64,000 bases of DNA from CAWKMN01 sp963850765. GTDB lineage: Bacteria; Chloroflexota; Anaerolineae; Aggregatilineales; Aggregatilineaceae. The position numbers and the translations under genes are program-made. The notes under the pieces are model-generated. The model worked only from the letters and a program-made list of their open reading frames with translations, searched no databases and was not told the origin of the DNA. Where the stretch lies: contig CAWKMN010000003.1 of assembly GCA_963850765.1 (NCBI GenBank), forward strand, positions 1,426,001-1,490,000. The letters run 5' to 3'. Shown here piece after piece: positions 54,383-64,000 of this stretch; the first letter of the stretch is position 1; the number at the start of each line of letters is the position of its first letter.

Positions 54383-55790
54383 GTGGCACAAGAAAAGTCA
54401 CACCACCGATCCACGTCACTGTGCGCGTATCCGGCGCTCGATCTGGCGTGAACCCTTCCCCCAGGATGAACGGGGGCGCGTCCGACTGGTTCTGAACGAT
54501 CTGATTCTTCACCTGCACGCGACCAAAGTCCCCCGGCGCGCCCTGGCGCTGACGTACAGCTTCGGCCTGGGCGGGCTGTCGATTCTGCTGTTCCTGGTGC
54601 TGGTGATGACCGGCATACTGCTGCTGTTCGTCTACACGCCCACCCCGGAAGCGGCCTATGCCAGCATCTACCGGGTGGAAACGGAAATCTGGATGGGGCA
54701 GTTTGTCCGCAACCTGCACCACTGGAGCGGCAACCTGCTGCTGATCCTGGCCGTGCTGCACCTGCTGCGCGTATTTTTCACCGGCGGCTTTCCACCGCCC
54801 GCGCGAATTCAACTGGATTCTCGGCCTGTGCCTGCTGGTGCTGATCGCGCTCTCGAACTTCACCGGCTACCTGATGCCCTGGGACCAGCTTTCGTACTGG
54901 GCCACGACGATCGTCACCGGCATGTTGGCGTACATCCCGATGATCGGGGACGGGCTGAAAAAACTGGCTGCTCGGCGGGCCGGAAGTCGGCGCGGCAACG
55001 CTGCGCACCTTTTTCGCGTTCCATATTGTGCTGTTCCCGCTGCTGATGGCGATGATCGTGTCGTACCACATCTGGCGGGTGCGCAAGGACACTCAGCCTG
55101 CCGCGCCGCCTGGACGAGCCGCCGCTCGATCCCCGACAGGTGGAGCGCGTGACGACCATCCCGCATCTCGTCAACATCGAACTGGGGATCGGGCTGATCG
55201 CGCTGCTGCTGCTGATCGGGTGGGCGACGTGGGTCGACGCGCCGCTGAAGGAAGCCGCCGATCCCAGCCATCCACCCAACCCGGCCAAGGCCGCCTGGTA
55301 TTTTATGGGCTTTCAGGAACTGCTGCTGCACTTTCACCCCGCGTTTGTCACGGTGGTGATTCCGGGGCTGACCGGGCGGCGCTGCTCCTGCTGCCGTATG
55401 TGGACATCGCCGACGACGATACCGATGTGACGGGCTATGGTTTCGATCGCGCCGGGGGCGCTGGCTGACATTGATCAGCGCGTGGCGGGAGTTGTAAGCA
55501 CGGCGGCGCTGGTTGTGATAGATGAGTATTGGCTGATCTGCCAGACCTGTTTGACCGGTTCGGCGGTCTGCCCACCTGGATCAGCAACGGGCTGGTGCCA
55601 ATCGCCGTGATTTTGCTGGCGCTGTGGGCTTACGACCGGGTGCTGCACCGGCGCGGCGCGACAACCAGCGAACGGCATCTGGCCCTGTTTGTCGCTGCTG
55701 TTTATGGCGTTCGTGACCCTGACCGCCATCGGCATTTTCTTTCGAGGCGAGAACATGGCTTTAGCGTTTCCCTGGATGTGTGATGGCTGA
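54383..55790 (+). CDS. Cytochrome b of a bc-type complex (fused N- and C-domains), at least six frame breaks
   Basis: The membrane quinol-oxidising subunit of a cytochrome bc/b6-type complex. N-terminal part: LILHLHATKVPRRALALTYSFGLGGLS, NLHHWSGNLLLILAVLHLLRVF (first heme-ligand pair) and PREFNWILG, FTGYLMPWDQLSYWA. The second pair is FHIVLFPLLMAMIVSYH, with 14 residues between the His as in b6 proteins. The C-terminal domain has NPAKAAWYFMGFQELLLHFHPAFV and ends FFRGENMALAFPW. Breaks lie near 54795, 54972, 55095, 55375, 55460 and 55690; a break soon after the GTG at 54383 is also required. The stop overlaps the Rieske start. Confidence 0.82.
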
Positions 55791-56328
55791 CGAACGAAAC
55801 AAATAGCCCCCATCTGCCGCGCCGCGACTTTCTGAGCCTGTCCTGGCGCGTGCTCGCGGCCTTGGCGGCTGGTCAGGGGGCCTGGATGGGGCTGCGTTTT
55901 CTCGCGTCTCGCAAGGCGAAGGCAGCTTCGGACAGATCGTGACGGCGGGCATCGTGGCCGATTTCCCATCGGACACGATCACGCCGTTCGATACGGAGCG
56001 GTTCCTGCTGGTGCGCTTCGAGGATGGCGGGTTTCTCGCGCTGCATACCCGCTGCACGCATCTGGCCTGTACGGTGAACTGGGATGAGCAGCGGCAGCGG
56101 TTTATATGTCCCTGCCACGGCTCGGAATTCCAGCGGGATGGCGCGGTATTCAGTCCGCCCGCGCCCGCAGCCGCTCGACCGTTTTGCCATCACGATCGAT
56201 GCCGATGGCCGGGTGAAAGTGGATACACGCAAAGCGATCCGGCGCACTACCATCGCGCGGACGAATTGGTATACGCGGCGGAACCTGTCGAACCAACCGG
56301 GGAGTTTCACCACAATCTTCCTGAATAG
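55783..56328 (+). CDS. Rieske iron-sulfur protein, several frame breaks
   Basis: The [2Fe-2S] subunit of the same complex. After a few codons the frame breaks; then a twin-arginine-like LPRRDFLSLSWR and a membrane helix lead to ITPFDTERFLLVRFEDGGFLALHTRCTHLACTVNWD and FICPCHGSEF, giving the two Cys-x-His cluster ligand pairs CTHLAC and CPCHG. Further breaks are near 55920, 56165 and 56235; the end is most likely HRADELVYAAEP… to the TAG at 56326. TatC (8731) would export it. Confidence 0.82.
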
Positions 56329-56352
56329 ACGCGATTTTGAGGAGTCCGTTTT

Positions 56353-57165
56353 TTGTCACAGAACATGAAACGAATCGGTTTTGGAGCGACTGTGCTGATT
56401 GTCGTGCTCTTGTCGTTCAACATGCTGCGCGAACCCTTCCGCCAGCGGGATACGCTGACCGAACACGAGCAGGCGGCCATCGACCGGGCGACCGTGACCT
56501 ACGCGACAAACTGCGTCGAATGTCATGGGGCATTCGGCGAGGGGCTAAACGACGCGCTCCCGCTGAATAACCGCGATACGCGCCGTAAAACGCATGAGGA
56601 GCTGTTCCTGACCATCTCGCGGGGCAAAGCCTCGACATCAATGGCCGCGTTCCACATCAATGAAGGCGGCGCGCTGACCACGCCGCAGATCGATGATCTG
56701 ATCACATTGATCCAGAAAGGTTCATGGCGCGATGTGCAGGCGTATGTTGAAGAACATGGCCTCACACCCACCGAACTCCCGCCCATCGAGCAGCAGTTTA
56801 ACATCGCGGAACTGTCGTACCCACTGGAGGTCGTCAGCCTGGGCCGGGACGTTATGTGGCGAACTGCTTTTCGTGCCACAATCCCGGCAGCACCGGCGTT
56901 GCTGCCCATAACATCGGCAAGGAGCTGACCGACAACGAATTCATCCAGGATTCCACCGATGAAGAGCTGATCGACTTCGTCAAAAAGGGCCGGCTGGCGA
57001 CCGATCCCGCCAACGTGACCGGCAACGAGATGCCGCCCGGGGCGGGAATCCCGACCTGACGGACGACGAGATCGCCGCTTCGGTCGCGTACCTGCGCGAA
57101 CTGAACAATGGGACCGCCCTGCTGCCGACCCTCGCCGCGGCAGAGCCTAAACCCGCCCGGCACTT

Positions 57166-57169
<4 letters not shown>
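56353..57169 (+). CDS. Diheme cytochrome c, two frame breaks
   Basis: A membrane-anchored c-type cytochrome. N-terminal helix IGFGATVLIVVLLSFNML, first heme site CVECHG, then a long domain to LSYPLEVVSLGRDV; after a break near 56853 comes the second heme site NCFSCHN, a GNEMPP segment for the Met ligand, and after a break near 57045 PDLTDDEIAASVAYLREL. The stop TGA overlaps the ATG of the dehydrogenase gene as ATGA. It would link the Rieske protein and the dehydrogenase in electron transfer. Confidence 0.8.
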
Positions 57170-58291
<1,122 letters not shown>

Positions 58292-58308
58292 TCAAGGAGC
58301 CGTGAATC

Positions 58309-59519
58309 ATGACTGCCGCCGAAACTGCACCCGTCACATCGGAGCGATCCGCGTCCCTGTCCCGGCGCGTGATGAAAGGCGTCCTGATGACGCTGTGGAT
58401 CGTCGCGCTGGTGTGGCTGCTGCTGGAGATCTTTATCCGCGTGGGTTTTGACGCGCTCCCGCCCGAAACTCAGGCGGTGCTTCAGCACGTGCGGCGCGTT
58501 CCCTGGGACGACGAGCATCTCATTCCGGTGCTGCCATTCATGGGCAGCCGCGAGTTTCATGCCCGCATCCCGCCCGGCCTGCACGATTACCGCGTGCATT
58601 GGGGCGACGCCGATTTTACGTTCGATACGGTGGCCCCGTGGGAAGGCGCGACCGAGGGCTTCCGCACCAATCCGCCCGAATGGCCGATGGACATCGTCGC
58701 GGTGGGCAACTCGTTCACCTTCTGCTGGACCGCTTTTGAGGACTGCTGGGTAGAACGCCTGCACCTCGATTTCGGCTGGCACGTCATGAACTTCGGCATC
58801 CCCGGCACCGGCTCGATGGCCCACCGCAACATCCTTGGCGCCTATGGTCCGCCGATGGAGCCGCAGGTCGTGATCTGGCAGTGGTTCGGCAACGATTTTG
58901 AGGACGATTATGATTTTGCCATGCTGCGCGGCGAGATCGCCGATCCGCTCAATGGCCCCCGGTGAGCGGCGAAGCAGCACCCGATTACGGCAAGCTGGCC
59001 GACTATTCGGCGGTGTATCGTTGGGCGCGCGACTGGATCGAGAAAAAGATCAACCCCAGCCGAAGCCAAAGACCTCTCGCCCACCGTCAACGGCCGCGAG
59101 ATCGCCGTCGCGATACGCTGTACTCGCACGATCTGAAGTACAAGACCGTGCAGTATGGTTGGGACGAAACGCTCCGCGCCTTCCAGGAAAGCCAGGCGAT
59201 TGTTGAGGACATGGGCGCGCAGCATGGTCATCCTGCTTTTCCCGACCAAAGAGGAAACCTACGCTCCCTACATCACCGACTATCTGGACGCGGACTATCT
59301 CGCCATGCTGCCCAAGGGCCGGCTCCGGCTGATGCGCGCCTGCGACGAGCGCGGCTGGCGCTGCATCGACATGGCGCCCTATTTCCGGACGCGGTCAATT
59401 CCGGGAAAACAGTCTATAACGCCTTCGATTTCCATCTCGACGCCAGCGGCAACCAGATCGTATCCGACGTGGTCGCGAATTACCTGATCGAGAACGGCCT
59501 GCTCGAACCGCGCCCATAA
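58309..59519 (+). CDS. Membrane-anchored SGNH hydrolase-like protein (copy 1), about five frame breaks
   Basis: N-terminal membrane helix (LMTLWIVALVWLLLEIFIRVGF), then a SGNH/GDSL fold: DIVAVGNSFTFCW holds the nucleophile Ser, WQWFGNDF supplies the Asn block, and the C-terminal NAFDFHLDASGNQI the Asp/His. Such proteins often act in acetylation or deacetylation of cell-surface glycans. Breaks near 58960, 59060, 59110, 59215 and 59390. It starts 17 bp after the dehydrogenase but may be functionally separate. Confidence 0.72.
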
Positions 59520-59673
59520 GAGAAAAGATTCACCACAGAGGTCACAGAGCGCACAGAGGAAACAAGGTAAAAAGAGAAATGACGGCAAAAAAATCCTTCT
59601 CTTTTTGCTTTTCTCTCTTTATCATCTTTGTAAATTTCTGTGTCCTCTGTGTCCTCTGTGGTTCAATTTTTTG
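59520..59673. repeat. CACAGAG-type heptamer-phased inverted element H7
   Basis: Left arm from 59525 (GATTCAC, CACAGAG, GTCACAG, AGCGCAC units) and right arm to about 59665 (TGTGTCC, TCTGTGT, CCTCTGT). It fills the gap between the convergent SGNH and GT-C-like genes and matches H6 in both arms. Confidence 0.7.
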
Positions 59674-61941
59674 CTAGTCACTTTGCGAGACACGCTCAAA
59701 CCGGATCCAATCGACGGCGACCGACAGCCGCCGCTGATCGGCGCTCTGACCGATCTCGGCGGGGACCAGCCAGCTATCGTAGTCGAGCCGCAGGGTCGTG
59801 TGTGCTCTGGCGGCCAGCACTTCGGCGGGAAAATCGAATGTATATGCCTGCAAACTCTCTTCAGATACCGTAACTTCCTCTTCCAGCGGCGTACCGTTCA
59901 CCACCAGAAGCACGCGGCGCGGCTCCTCGAACGCCTGCATGGACACGGTCACGGTATAAGCACCGGGCGGCAAATCGACGTATAGACGCGCCAGGGGTTG
60001 ATCGCCGGCCCAGCGCAGCGTAATTCCCGCGATAGTCTCCGGGGCGTGCCAGCCCCAACCGAGGTAACGTACATCGCCGGGCGTGCCGGCGTCCAGCCTG
60101 TAAACACCCGGCTCACTTTCGGGCGGCGTGCGCGGCGCGCAGCCGTCAGGATGCCAGGTTGTCCGGTAGAAGACCGCGTCTCCTTCCACCACTGGCGCGC
60201 ACAGCAGATCGTCCAGCGAATTTAGAAAACCCGTGATCTCCAGCGGGGGGACATTGTTCCGGCGGATAAAGTCCTGGTGGACGACAATATAGCCAATCGG
60301 CCACTCGAAGATCCGTTCGCGGAGCTGCCGGATCACGCGCTGTTCTTCCAGCATCCGGCGCTGGCCGAGCCAGCTTAACATCGGGTCATCGACGTGCAGA
60401 TACCAGAAATGCTCAAGCGGCGCGCGCGAAATGAACCCGTTGACCATCCGCTTGCCATGAACCGTGCCGTAATACTGCAAGGTGATCGCTTCGGGATCGC
60501 CCAGCAGCACCTCGCCCGTACCCGCGCCGGTCGGGACTTCGAGCACCACGTAATCATCATAGGGATCGCCGCGCTCCTGTCCCATCTGCGCATAGGTATA
60601 ATAGTCCGGCAGCAGCGGGCGCAGCGGGCCGGTTTCGTACAGCCGGACATCCACCACCAGCAGCAGAAACGCGCCAGCGAGCAGCCAGATCCGGCCCACT
60701 TTCCAGCGCCAAATTGGTGGTGTCCAGACTTTCCCCGCGAAGATCGCCGCCGCGATCACGAACACAGGCGCCAAGCGCCACGGCATGCGGAAATTGCCGT
60801 CGGTGAGGGCATACACCAACCGGAACGGCGGCAGCGCCAGATCGTGACCTGCGATGTGGAGCGTGGGGCCAATGGCGATTGCCAGGGGCGGCAGCGCGAC
60901 CAGCAGCCAGAACCAGCGGTTGACCTCACCCCTAAATCCCCTCTCCACGCGCAGAGAGGGGACTTTAGCCGCTGCACGCCTTGCAAGGGGTGAGGCTCTG
61001 AGCAGGGCAAAAACAACCGACGCCAGAAAAACGAGGCTGACAAACGCGCCAAGCGACGGTGTCGCCCAGTCCCACCACGCAGCGGACATGGACAGAAAAC
61101 CATCGGGGAAGGCGATCACCGGGCGATCCTCGACCGGGCCGGGGGTGAACTCGGCATCGAACTTCAGGATATACGGCAGTGGCCCGGCGATCCACAGCAG
61201 AAGCACGGTCAGCGCCGCCGCCAGCACGCCCGCCGCGACAAGCAGCCTGCGCCGCCGCGATCGATACAAGGTAAGTCGCCCATACGGCCCCAGGACAAAC
61301 GCGACAAAAATCGGGAACTGCAGGTCGGTCAGCGCCACTCCCCACCAGACGATCCCCTGCGCCAGCGCCAGCGCGACAAACCCGATGGCGATCCGCGTTC
61401 GCCGCCACGCGATCCGCTTCCAGAGCAGCAGGCAGACTGGCAGCCAGAACCAGTCCATCAGGTTCAGGTGCGTGTTGTAATAAAAATAGCGAGAGATCGG
61501 GAAGATCTGCAGCGCCGCGCCACCGAGCAGCGCTAGTCCGGGTGTGATATCCTCGTCCAGCAGCAGCGCGAACAGCATATAGCCATTCAGCACGCAGCCG
61601 ATAAAGATAATCACTGTCACGGCCAGCAGCGTGCCGCCCATAGGTTCGATCGCCGCCCACACCGGGAACCACGCGGCGGTCAGCGCATCAAAGCCATAAT
61701 TGCTCGTGAACGGGATCATGACGAAGTTATTCTCGTAGACACTCAAGCCATCCGTGGTCAGCGCGTGGCGCACCCACCAGAAGGACCAGTGATAGAAGAA
61801 GTTGTCGTAACCCGCGCCGTGCGTGCGGTAGTGGGTGAGGACCGGATACAGGCAGATGAACGCCAGCAGCGCGAAAAAGAGCAGGGCCGCGCCATGGAGG
61901 CGCGCCCTGCGGGATGATCTGAACCGGAACCACAGCGACAT
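59674..61941 (-). CDS. Large integral membrane protein, GT-C glycosyltransferase-like
   Basis: A 755-residue intact protein with about twelve helices in the first 430 residues and an extracytoplasmic C-terminal beta-rich region. The first loop after helix 1 (HYRTHGAGYDNFFYHWSFWW) has the Asp typical of GT-C enzymes that use lipid-linked sugars. No exact family was identified. A palindromic repeat of 72 bp lies in frame between helices, coding for VPSLRVERGFRGEV. Likely functions in glycan assembly near the flanking SGNH genes. Confidence 0.7.
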   Translation of the reverse strand: MSLWFRFRSSRRARLHGAALLFFALLAFICLYPVLTHYRTHGAGYDNFFYHWSFWWVRHALTTDGLSVYENNFVMIPFTSNYGFDALTAAWFPVWAAIEPMGGTLLAVTVIIFIGCVLNGYMLFALLLDEDITPGLALLGGAALQIFPISRYFYYNTHLNLMDWFWLPVCLLLWKRIAWRRTRIAIGFVALALAQGIVWWGVALTDLQFPIFVAFVLGPYGRLTLYRSRRRRLLVAAGVLAAALTVLLLWIAGPLPYILKFDAEFTPGPVEDRPVIAFPDGFLSMSAAWWDWATPSLGAFVSLVFLASVVFALLRASPLARRAAAKVPSLRVERGFRGEVNRWFWLLVALPPLAIAIGPTLHIAGHDLALPPFRLVYALTDGNFRMPWRLAPVFVIAAAIFAGKVWTPPIWRWKVGRIWLLAGAFLLLVVDVRLYETGPLRPLLPDYYTYAQMGQERGDPYDDYVVLEVPTGAGTGEVLLGDPEAITLQYYGTVHGKRMVNGFISRAPLEHFWYLHVDDPMLSWLGQRRMLEEQRVIRQLRERIFEWPIGYIVVHQDFIRRNNVPPLEITGFLNSLDDLLCAPVVEGDAVFYRTTWHPDGCAPRTPPESEPGVYRLDAGTPGDVRYLGWGWHAPETIAGITLRWAGDQPLARLYVDLPPGAYTVTVSMQAFEEPRRVLLVVNGTPLEEEVTVSEESLQAYTFDFPAEVLAARAHTTLRLDYDSWLVPAEIGQSADQRRLSVAVDWIRFERVSQSD
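60924..60995. repeat. 72-bp palindromic repeat inside the GT-C-like gene
   Basis: Outer arms CCTCACCCCT (60924-60933) and AGGGGTGAGG (60986-60995) are perfect inverted repeats; an inner hairpin CCCCTCTC (60938-60945) / GAGAGGGG (60954-60961) lies between. The same TCCCC(T/C)CTC hairpin is found in intergenic elements H1 and H2. Length is a multiple of three, so the reading frame of the gene is kept. Confidence 0.75.
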
Positions 61942-62049
61942 GAATTTTCGATCCTGGGATAATGCCTGCGCACCGGCAATTATGCGAACCCGGCGGGATT
62001 TGGCAAGAAGCCGTCAGATGGGCGTCAGCCGAACGCCGGACAGGGTTTA

Positions 62050-62077
62050 TTGAAAAACCGGCCGGATCCGGTACAAT
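62050..62077 (+). promoter_or_regulatory. Promoter of the secreted-protein gene
   Basis: TTGAAA (62050-62055), 16-bp spacer, TACAAT (62072-62077), about 43 bp before the ATG. Confidence 0.55.
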
Positions 62078-62120
62078 CGAAGGCTGTAACGAGCCAATAT
62101 TGATGAGGAGGAACCTGCCC

Positions 62121-62954
62121 ATGTCCCGCAAACTGATGATCGTGGGCCTGGTGATTGTACTGATAACGGCGCTCGTCCCGGCCGTGGTGTCCGCCCGCCA
62201 GGAGTCCAAAGTCCAGGTGACGCTCTGGAACGGTGAGGCGCGCGCGTGGCGTTATTACCGCGTCGATTCGACGGCAGCGGTGGAACTCTACTATTTCTGG
62301 TTTGCGCAGACCGATCAGCAGGTGCAGGATTTTATCGCGCATGCCGATTTTGAGATTACGCTGGACGGCCAACCCCTGTTCGCGTCGCAGGCCGAGGTAG
62401 ACGCCCTGTGGCAGCCTATCGGTGATTTTGAATTGAAGGCCCGCAGCCTGAAACGGTCTGAGTGGGCCTATACGCTGCCGCCGCTCGCGCCGGGTGAGCA
62501 TGTCATTCACACTGTCGTGACCCTGGATGCGGATGTCTCGGATGGCGTATTCTCGCAGGCCTACCCGGCGGGCACGCTGCACAACACGACTAACGTCGTG
62601 ACAATCATTGAGGGCCTGGGGAAGCCTGCGGTTAGCTCGGCGCAGCCCACGCCGTCCGCAGCCCGCCCGAAACCCGGCACGCCGCCCACCGTAATCTATG
62701 ATGAGCCCGTAGTCGGGACGTTCGTCAAAAACGCAAAGACCTACTGGGCACCGGACGACAACAAGCCGGTGGATCCCGAAGTGGTGCTGCCGGCCGGCCT
62801 GACGCTGTGGGTTTTCGGGATGGATGAGACGTACAGCTACTACAAGGTCATGCTGGACATCGCTTTTATGTGGGTCCACGCCGATACGCTCGGCACGACC
62901 AACGATGGCATGGTCTGGCATAACGATCCGCTGCCGAACATCGTCATCGAATAA
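62121..62954 (+). CDS. Secreted protein, two-domain, function unknown
   Basis: 277 residues with a signal peptide (MSRKLMIVGLVIVLITALVP, cleaved near VSARQ). The first domain (about 30-175) is beta-rich (VTLWNGEARAWRYYRVDSTAAVELYYFWF). A Pro-rich linker leads to a C-terminal part (TFVKNAKTYWAPDDNKPVDPEVVLPAG, KVMLDIAFMWVHADTLG) that resembles bacterial SH3-like domains. GAGGAGGAA precedes the ATG. No family was recognised. Confidence 0.6.
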   Translation: MSRKLMIVGLVIVLITALVPAVVSARQESKVQVTLWNGEARAWRYYRVDSTAAVELYYFWFAQTDQQVQDFIAHADFEITLDGQPLFASQAEVDALWQPIGDFELKARSLKRSEWAYTLPPLAPGEHVIHTVVTLDADVSDGVFSQAYPAGTLHNTTNVVTIIEGLGKPAVSSAQPTPSAARPKPGTPPTVIYDEPVVGTFVKNAKTYWAPDDNKPVDPEVVLPAGLTLWVFGMDETYSYYKVMLDIAFMWVHADTLGTTNDGMVWHNDPLPNIVIE

Positions 62955-62982
62955 AGCGCGGCGTTTTCTCGATATCTGGTCC

Positions 62983-63016
62983 ACGCCCCTGTCCTGTGCA
63001 GCAGGGGCGTTTCTTT
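62983..63016 (+). terminator. Rho-independent terminator
   Basis: ACGCCCCTG, 10-nt loop, CAGGGGCGT, then TTCTTT; 29 bp after the secreted-protein stop. Confidence 0.7.
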
Positions 63017-63047
63017 GGTTCAGGAATTGCACCGCCCTGGAGCGCGT

Positions 63048-64000
63048 ATGTCGATGCGGACGCTGATCGGTGTGGGCGGCCGGCTGCTGGTCTCGGCGTT
63101 GATTGCCGTGCCGGTCTACTGGGTCAACGGGGTGCTGCTGATCAGCCCAACCTGGAATACCTGCCTGCTGCTGGCGGTTGGTCTGTCCGCGCTGCCCGCC
63201 GGATTCTGGCGGCTGCCCGCTGTATGGCGGCGACTCCGCCGGTTATCTCCGATCAGCTGGCGCGCGCTGCTGCTGGCCGGTGCCGCGATCGTTCCCCTGC
63301 TGCTCACGCCGGATACCACCCGGCAGCATGACCAGACGGCGGTGCTCTACGTTCTCACCATCGCCGTGCTGTTCGCGCTCGGCCTGATCTGCGACCGGCC
63401 GGATGCCCCGCGCCGGCTGGCGCTGGCCGCCTTCGGATTGGGGATTGGTGTAATCGCGGCGAATTTCCTGGCGGCGCTTGTGCTGGACGATCTCAACCGC
63501 TCCGACCGGCCCGTACCGCCGCCCGCCGCCCTGGTGGACCAACGCCCCGCCCGTGAAACCGCCTCCCGGGTATCGCTGGTCGGCTATGCGCCCACCCTGC
63601 TGCCGACACCCACGCCTACGGTGCCACCCGCCGAGCCAACCCCGCAAGCGCCGCGCCCGGTCGCGGGGACGGGTTACATGGAGTTTTATCGAGGACGGCG
63701 GCGAGGCAGCATGGGGCCACCTGACCGGCTATGGACCGCGGGTGAACGCCCGCGCCCGCGCGTATATGCTCGACGCGGATGGCCGGCTGGTATACGACAC
63801 CCTGGTGGAGATCAACGGCAAAGGCGCGCGCGGCCCGGAAGTGGATTACGCGAAGCCCGACGACGTCTACCGGATCCTGATCATTGGCGATTCGTTTGTC
63901 GAAGCGCTCCAGGTGGATTACGAACAGACATTTTACGCGCTGTTACAGGCCGAGCTGGCGAAACACAACACGCCCGAACAGACATACGAGGTGGTCGCGC
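63048..64000 (+). CDS. Polytopic membrane protein with SGNH hydrolase domain (copy 2), 3'-truncated, one frame break
   Basis: Starts at ATG 63048 after GGAG. Residues 1-160 have several helices (LLVSALIAVPVYWVNGVLLI, LAAFGLGIGVIAANFLAALVL), then a Thr/Pro linker (LLPTPTPTVPPAEPTPQA). After a frame break near 63688 the SGNH domain begins (YMLDADGRLVYDTLVEINGKG), with YRILIIGDSFVEALQV as the nucleophile block. The frame is open to the right edge, so the rest is outside the window. Related in design to the protein at 58309. Confidence 0.72.
   Translation, partial: MSMRTLIGVGGRLLVSALIAVPVYWVNGVLLISPTWNTCLLLAVGLSALPAGFWRLPAVWRRLRRLSPISWRALLLAGAAIVPLLLTPDTTRQHDQTAVLYVLTIAVLFALGLICDRPDAPRRLALAAFGLGIGVIAANFLAALVLDDLNRSDRPVPPPAALVDQRPARETASRVSLVGYAPTLLPTPTPTVPPAEPTPQAPRPVAGTGYMEFYRGRRRGSMGPPDRLWTAGERPRPRVYARRGWPAGIRHPGGDQRQRRARPGSGLREARRRLPDPDHWRFVCRSAPGGLRTDILRAVTGRAGETQHARTDIRGGR

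Overview
The window is a high-GC chromosomal segment, most likely from a Chloroflexota bacterium of an Anaerolineae-like lineage. This is inferred from the Asp23-nusB-tatC neighbourhood, Thr/Pro-rich lipoproteins with an LGCPL-type domain, a fused cytochrome b, a cyclic-diphosphoglycerate-synthase-like GTPase and intergenic heptamer-phased inverted repeats. No rRNA gene, phage, transposase or CRISPR array was seen. About twenty-one genes are broken by apparent single-base indels while their protein sequence continues cleanly in another frame, most densely at 54.4-59.5 kb. I read these as sequence errors rather than pseudogenes, and give spans for the intended gene.

Layout. 0-13 kb holds a flippase C-terminus, pdxT, a divergent epimerase / TetR-MMPL transporter pair, a FabG-like reductase, the Asp23-nusB-tatC-GTPase row, an alpha/beta hydrolase and an isoaspartyl peptidase. 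13-16 kb holds a lipoprotein and a secreted S41 peptidase. 16-31.6 kb is a large plus-strand catabolic locus: SDR, two sugar ABC permeases, a binding protein, a DeoR/periplasmic-binding-protein hybrid regulator, two UroD-family proteins, a second SDR, a DUF4432 epimerase-like protein, a crotonase, a class III CoA-transferase, a GH38 alpha-mannosidase and an SMP-30 lactonase. A near-consensus promoter and three 10-bp-spaced CGAAYA repeats lie in front of the transporter genes. 31.8-34.8 kb holds tRNA-Arg(ACG), a GNAT, the primary sigma factor and a DinB-like protein. 35-37.8 kb encodes a Ca2+-type P-ATPase.

37.8-44.4 kb on the minus strand is an RNA-modification cluster: rsmI, a divergent tgt, two adjacent homologues of the 16S rRNA G1405 methyltransferases (ArmA/Rmt/FmrO family), an RsmF-like m5C methyltransferase and rsmE, with a VUT/YhhQ queuosine-precursor transporter immediately upstream. 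44.5-47.1 kb is a carbamoyltransferase cassette with small membrane proteins (one DUF5989). 47.2-54.2 kb holds tex, a paralogue of the 13-kb lipoprotein, two penicillin-recognising-type serine hydrolases and an FGE-fold lipoprotein. 54.4-58.3 kb is an electron-transfer operon: cytochrome b, Rieske protein, diheme cytochrome c and a PQQ-type sugar dehydrogenase. 58.3-64 kb holds two SGNH hydrolases around a GT-C-like membrane protein and a secreted protein.

The observations most worth following up are the tandem G1405-type methyltransferases, the three-domain DeoR hybrid (possibly with a permuted ligand-binding domain), the sugar/CoA catabolic locus, the heptamer-phased inverted repeats, and a palindromic repeat that sits in frame inside the GT-C-like gene.
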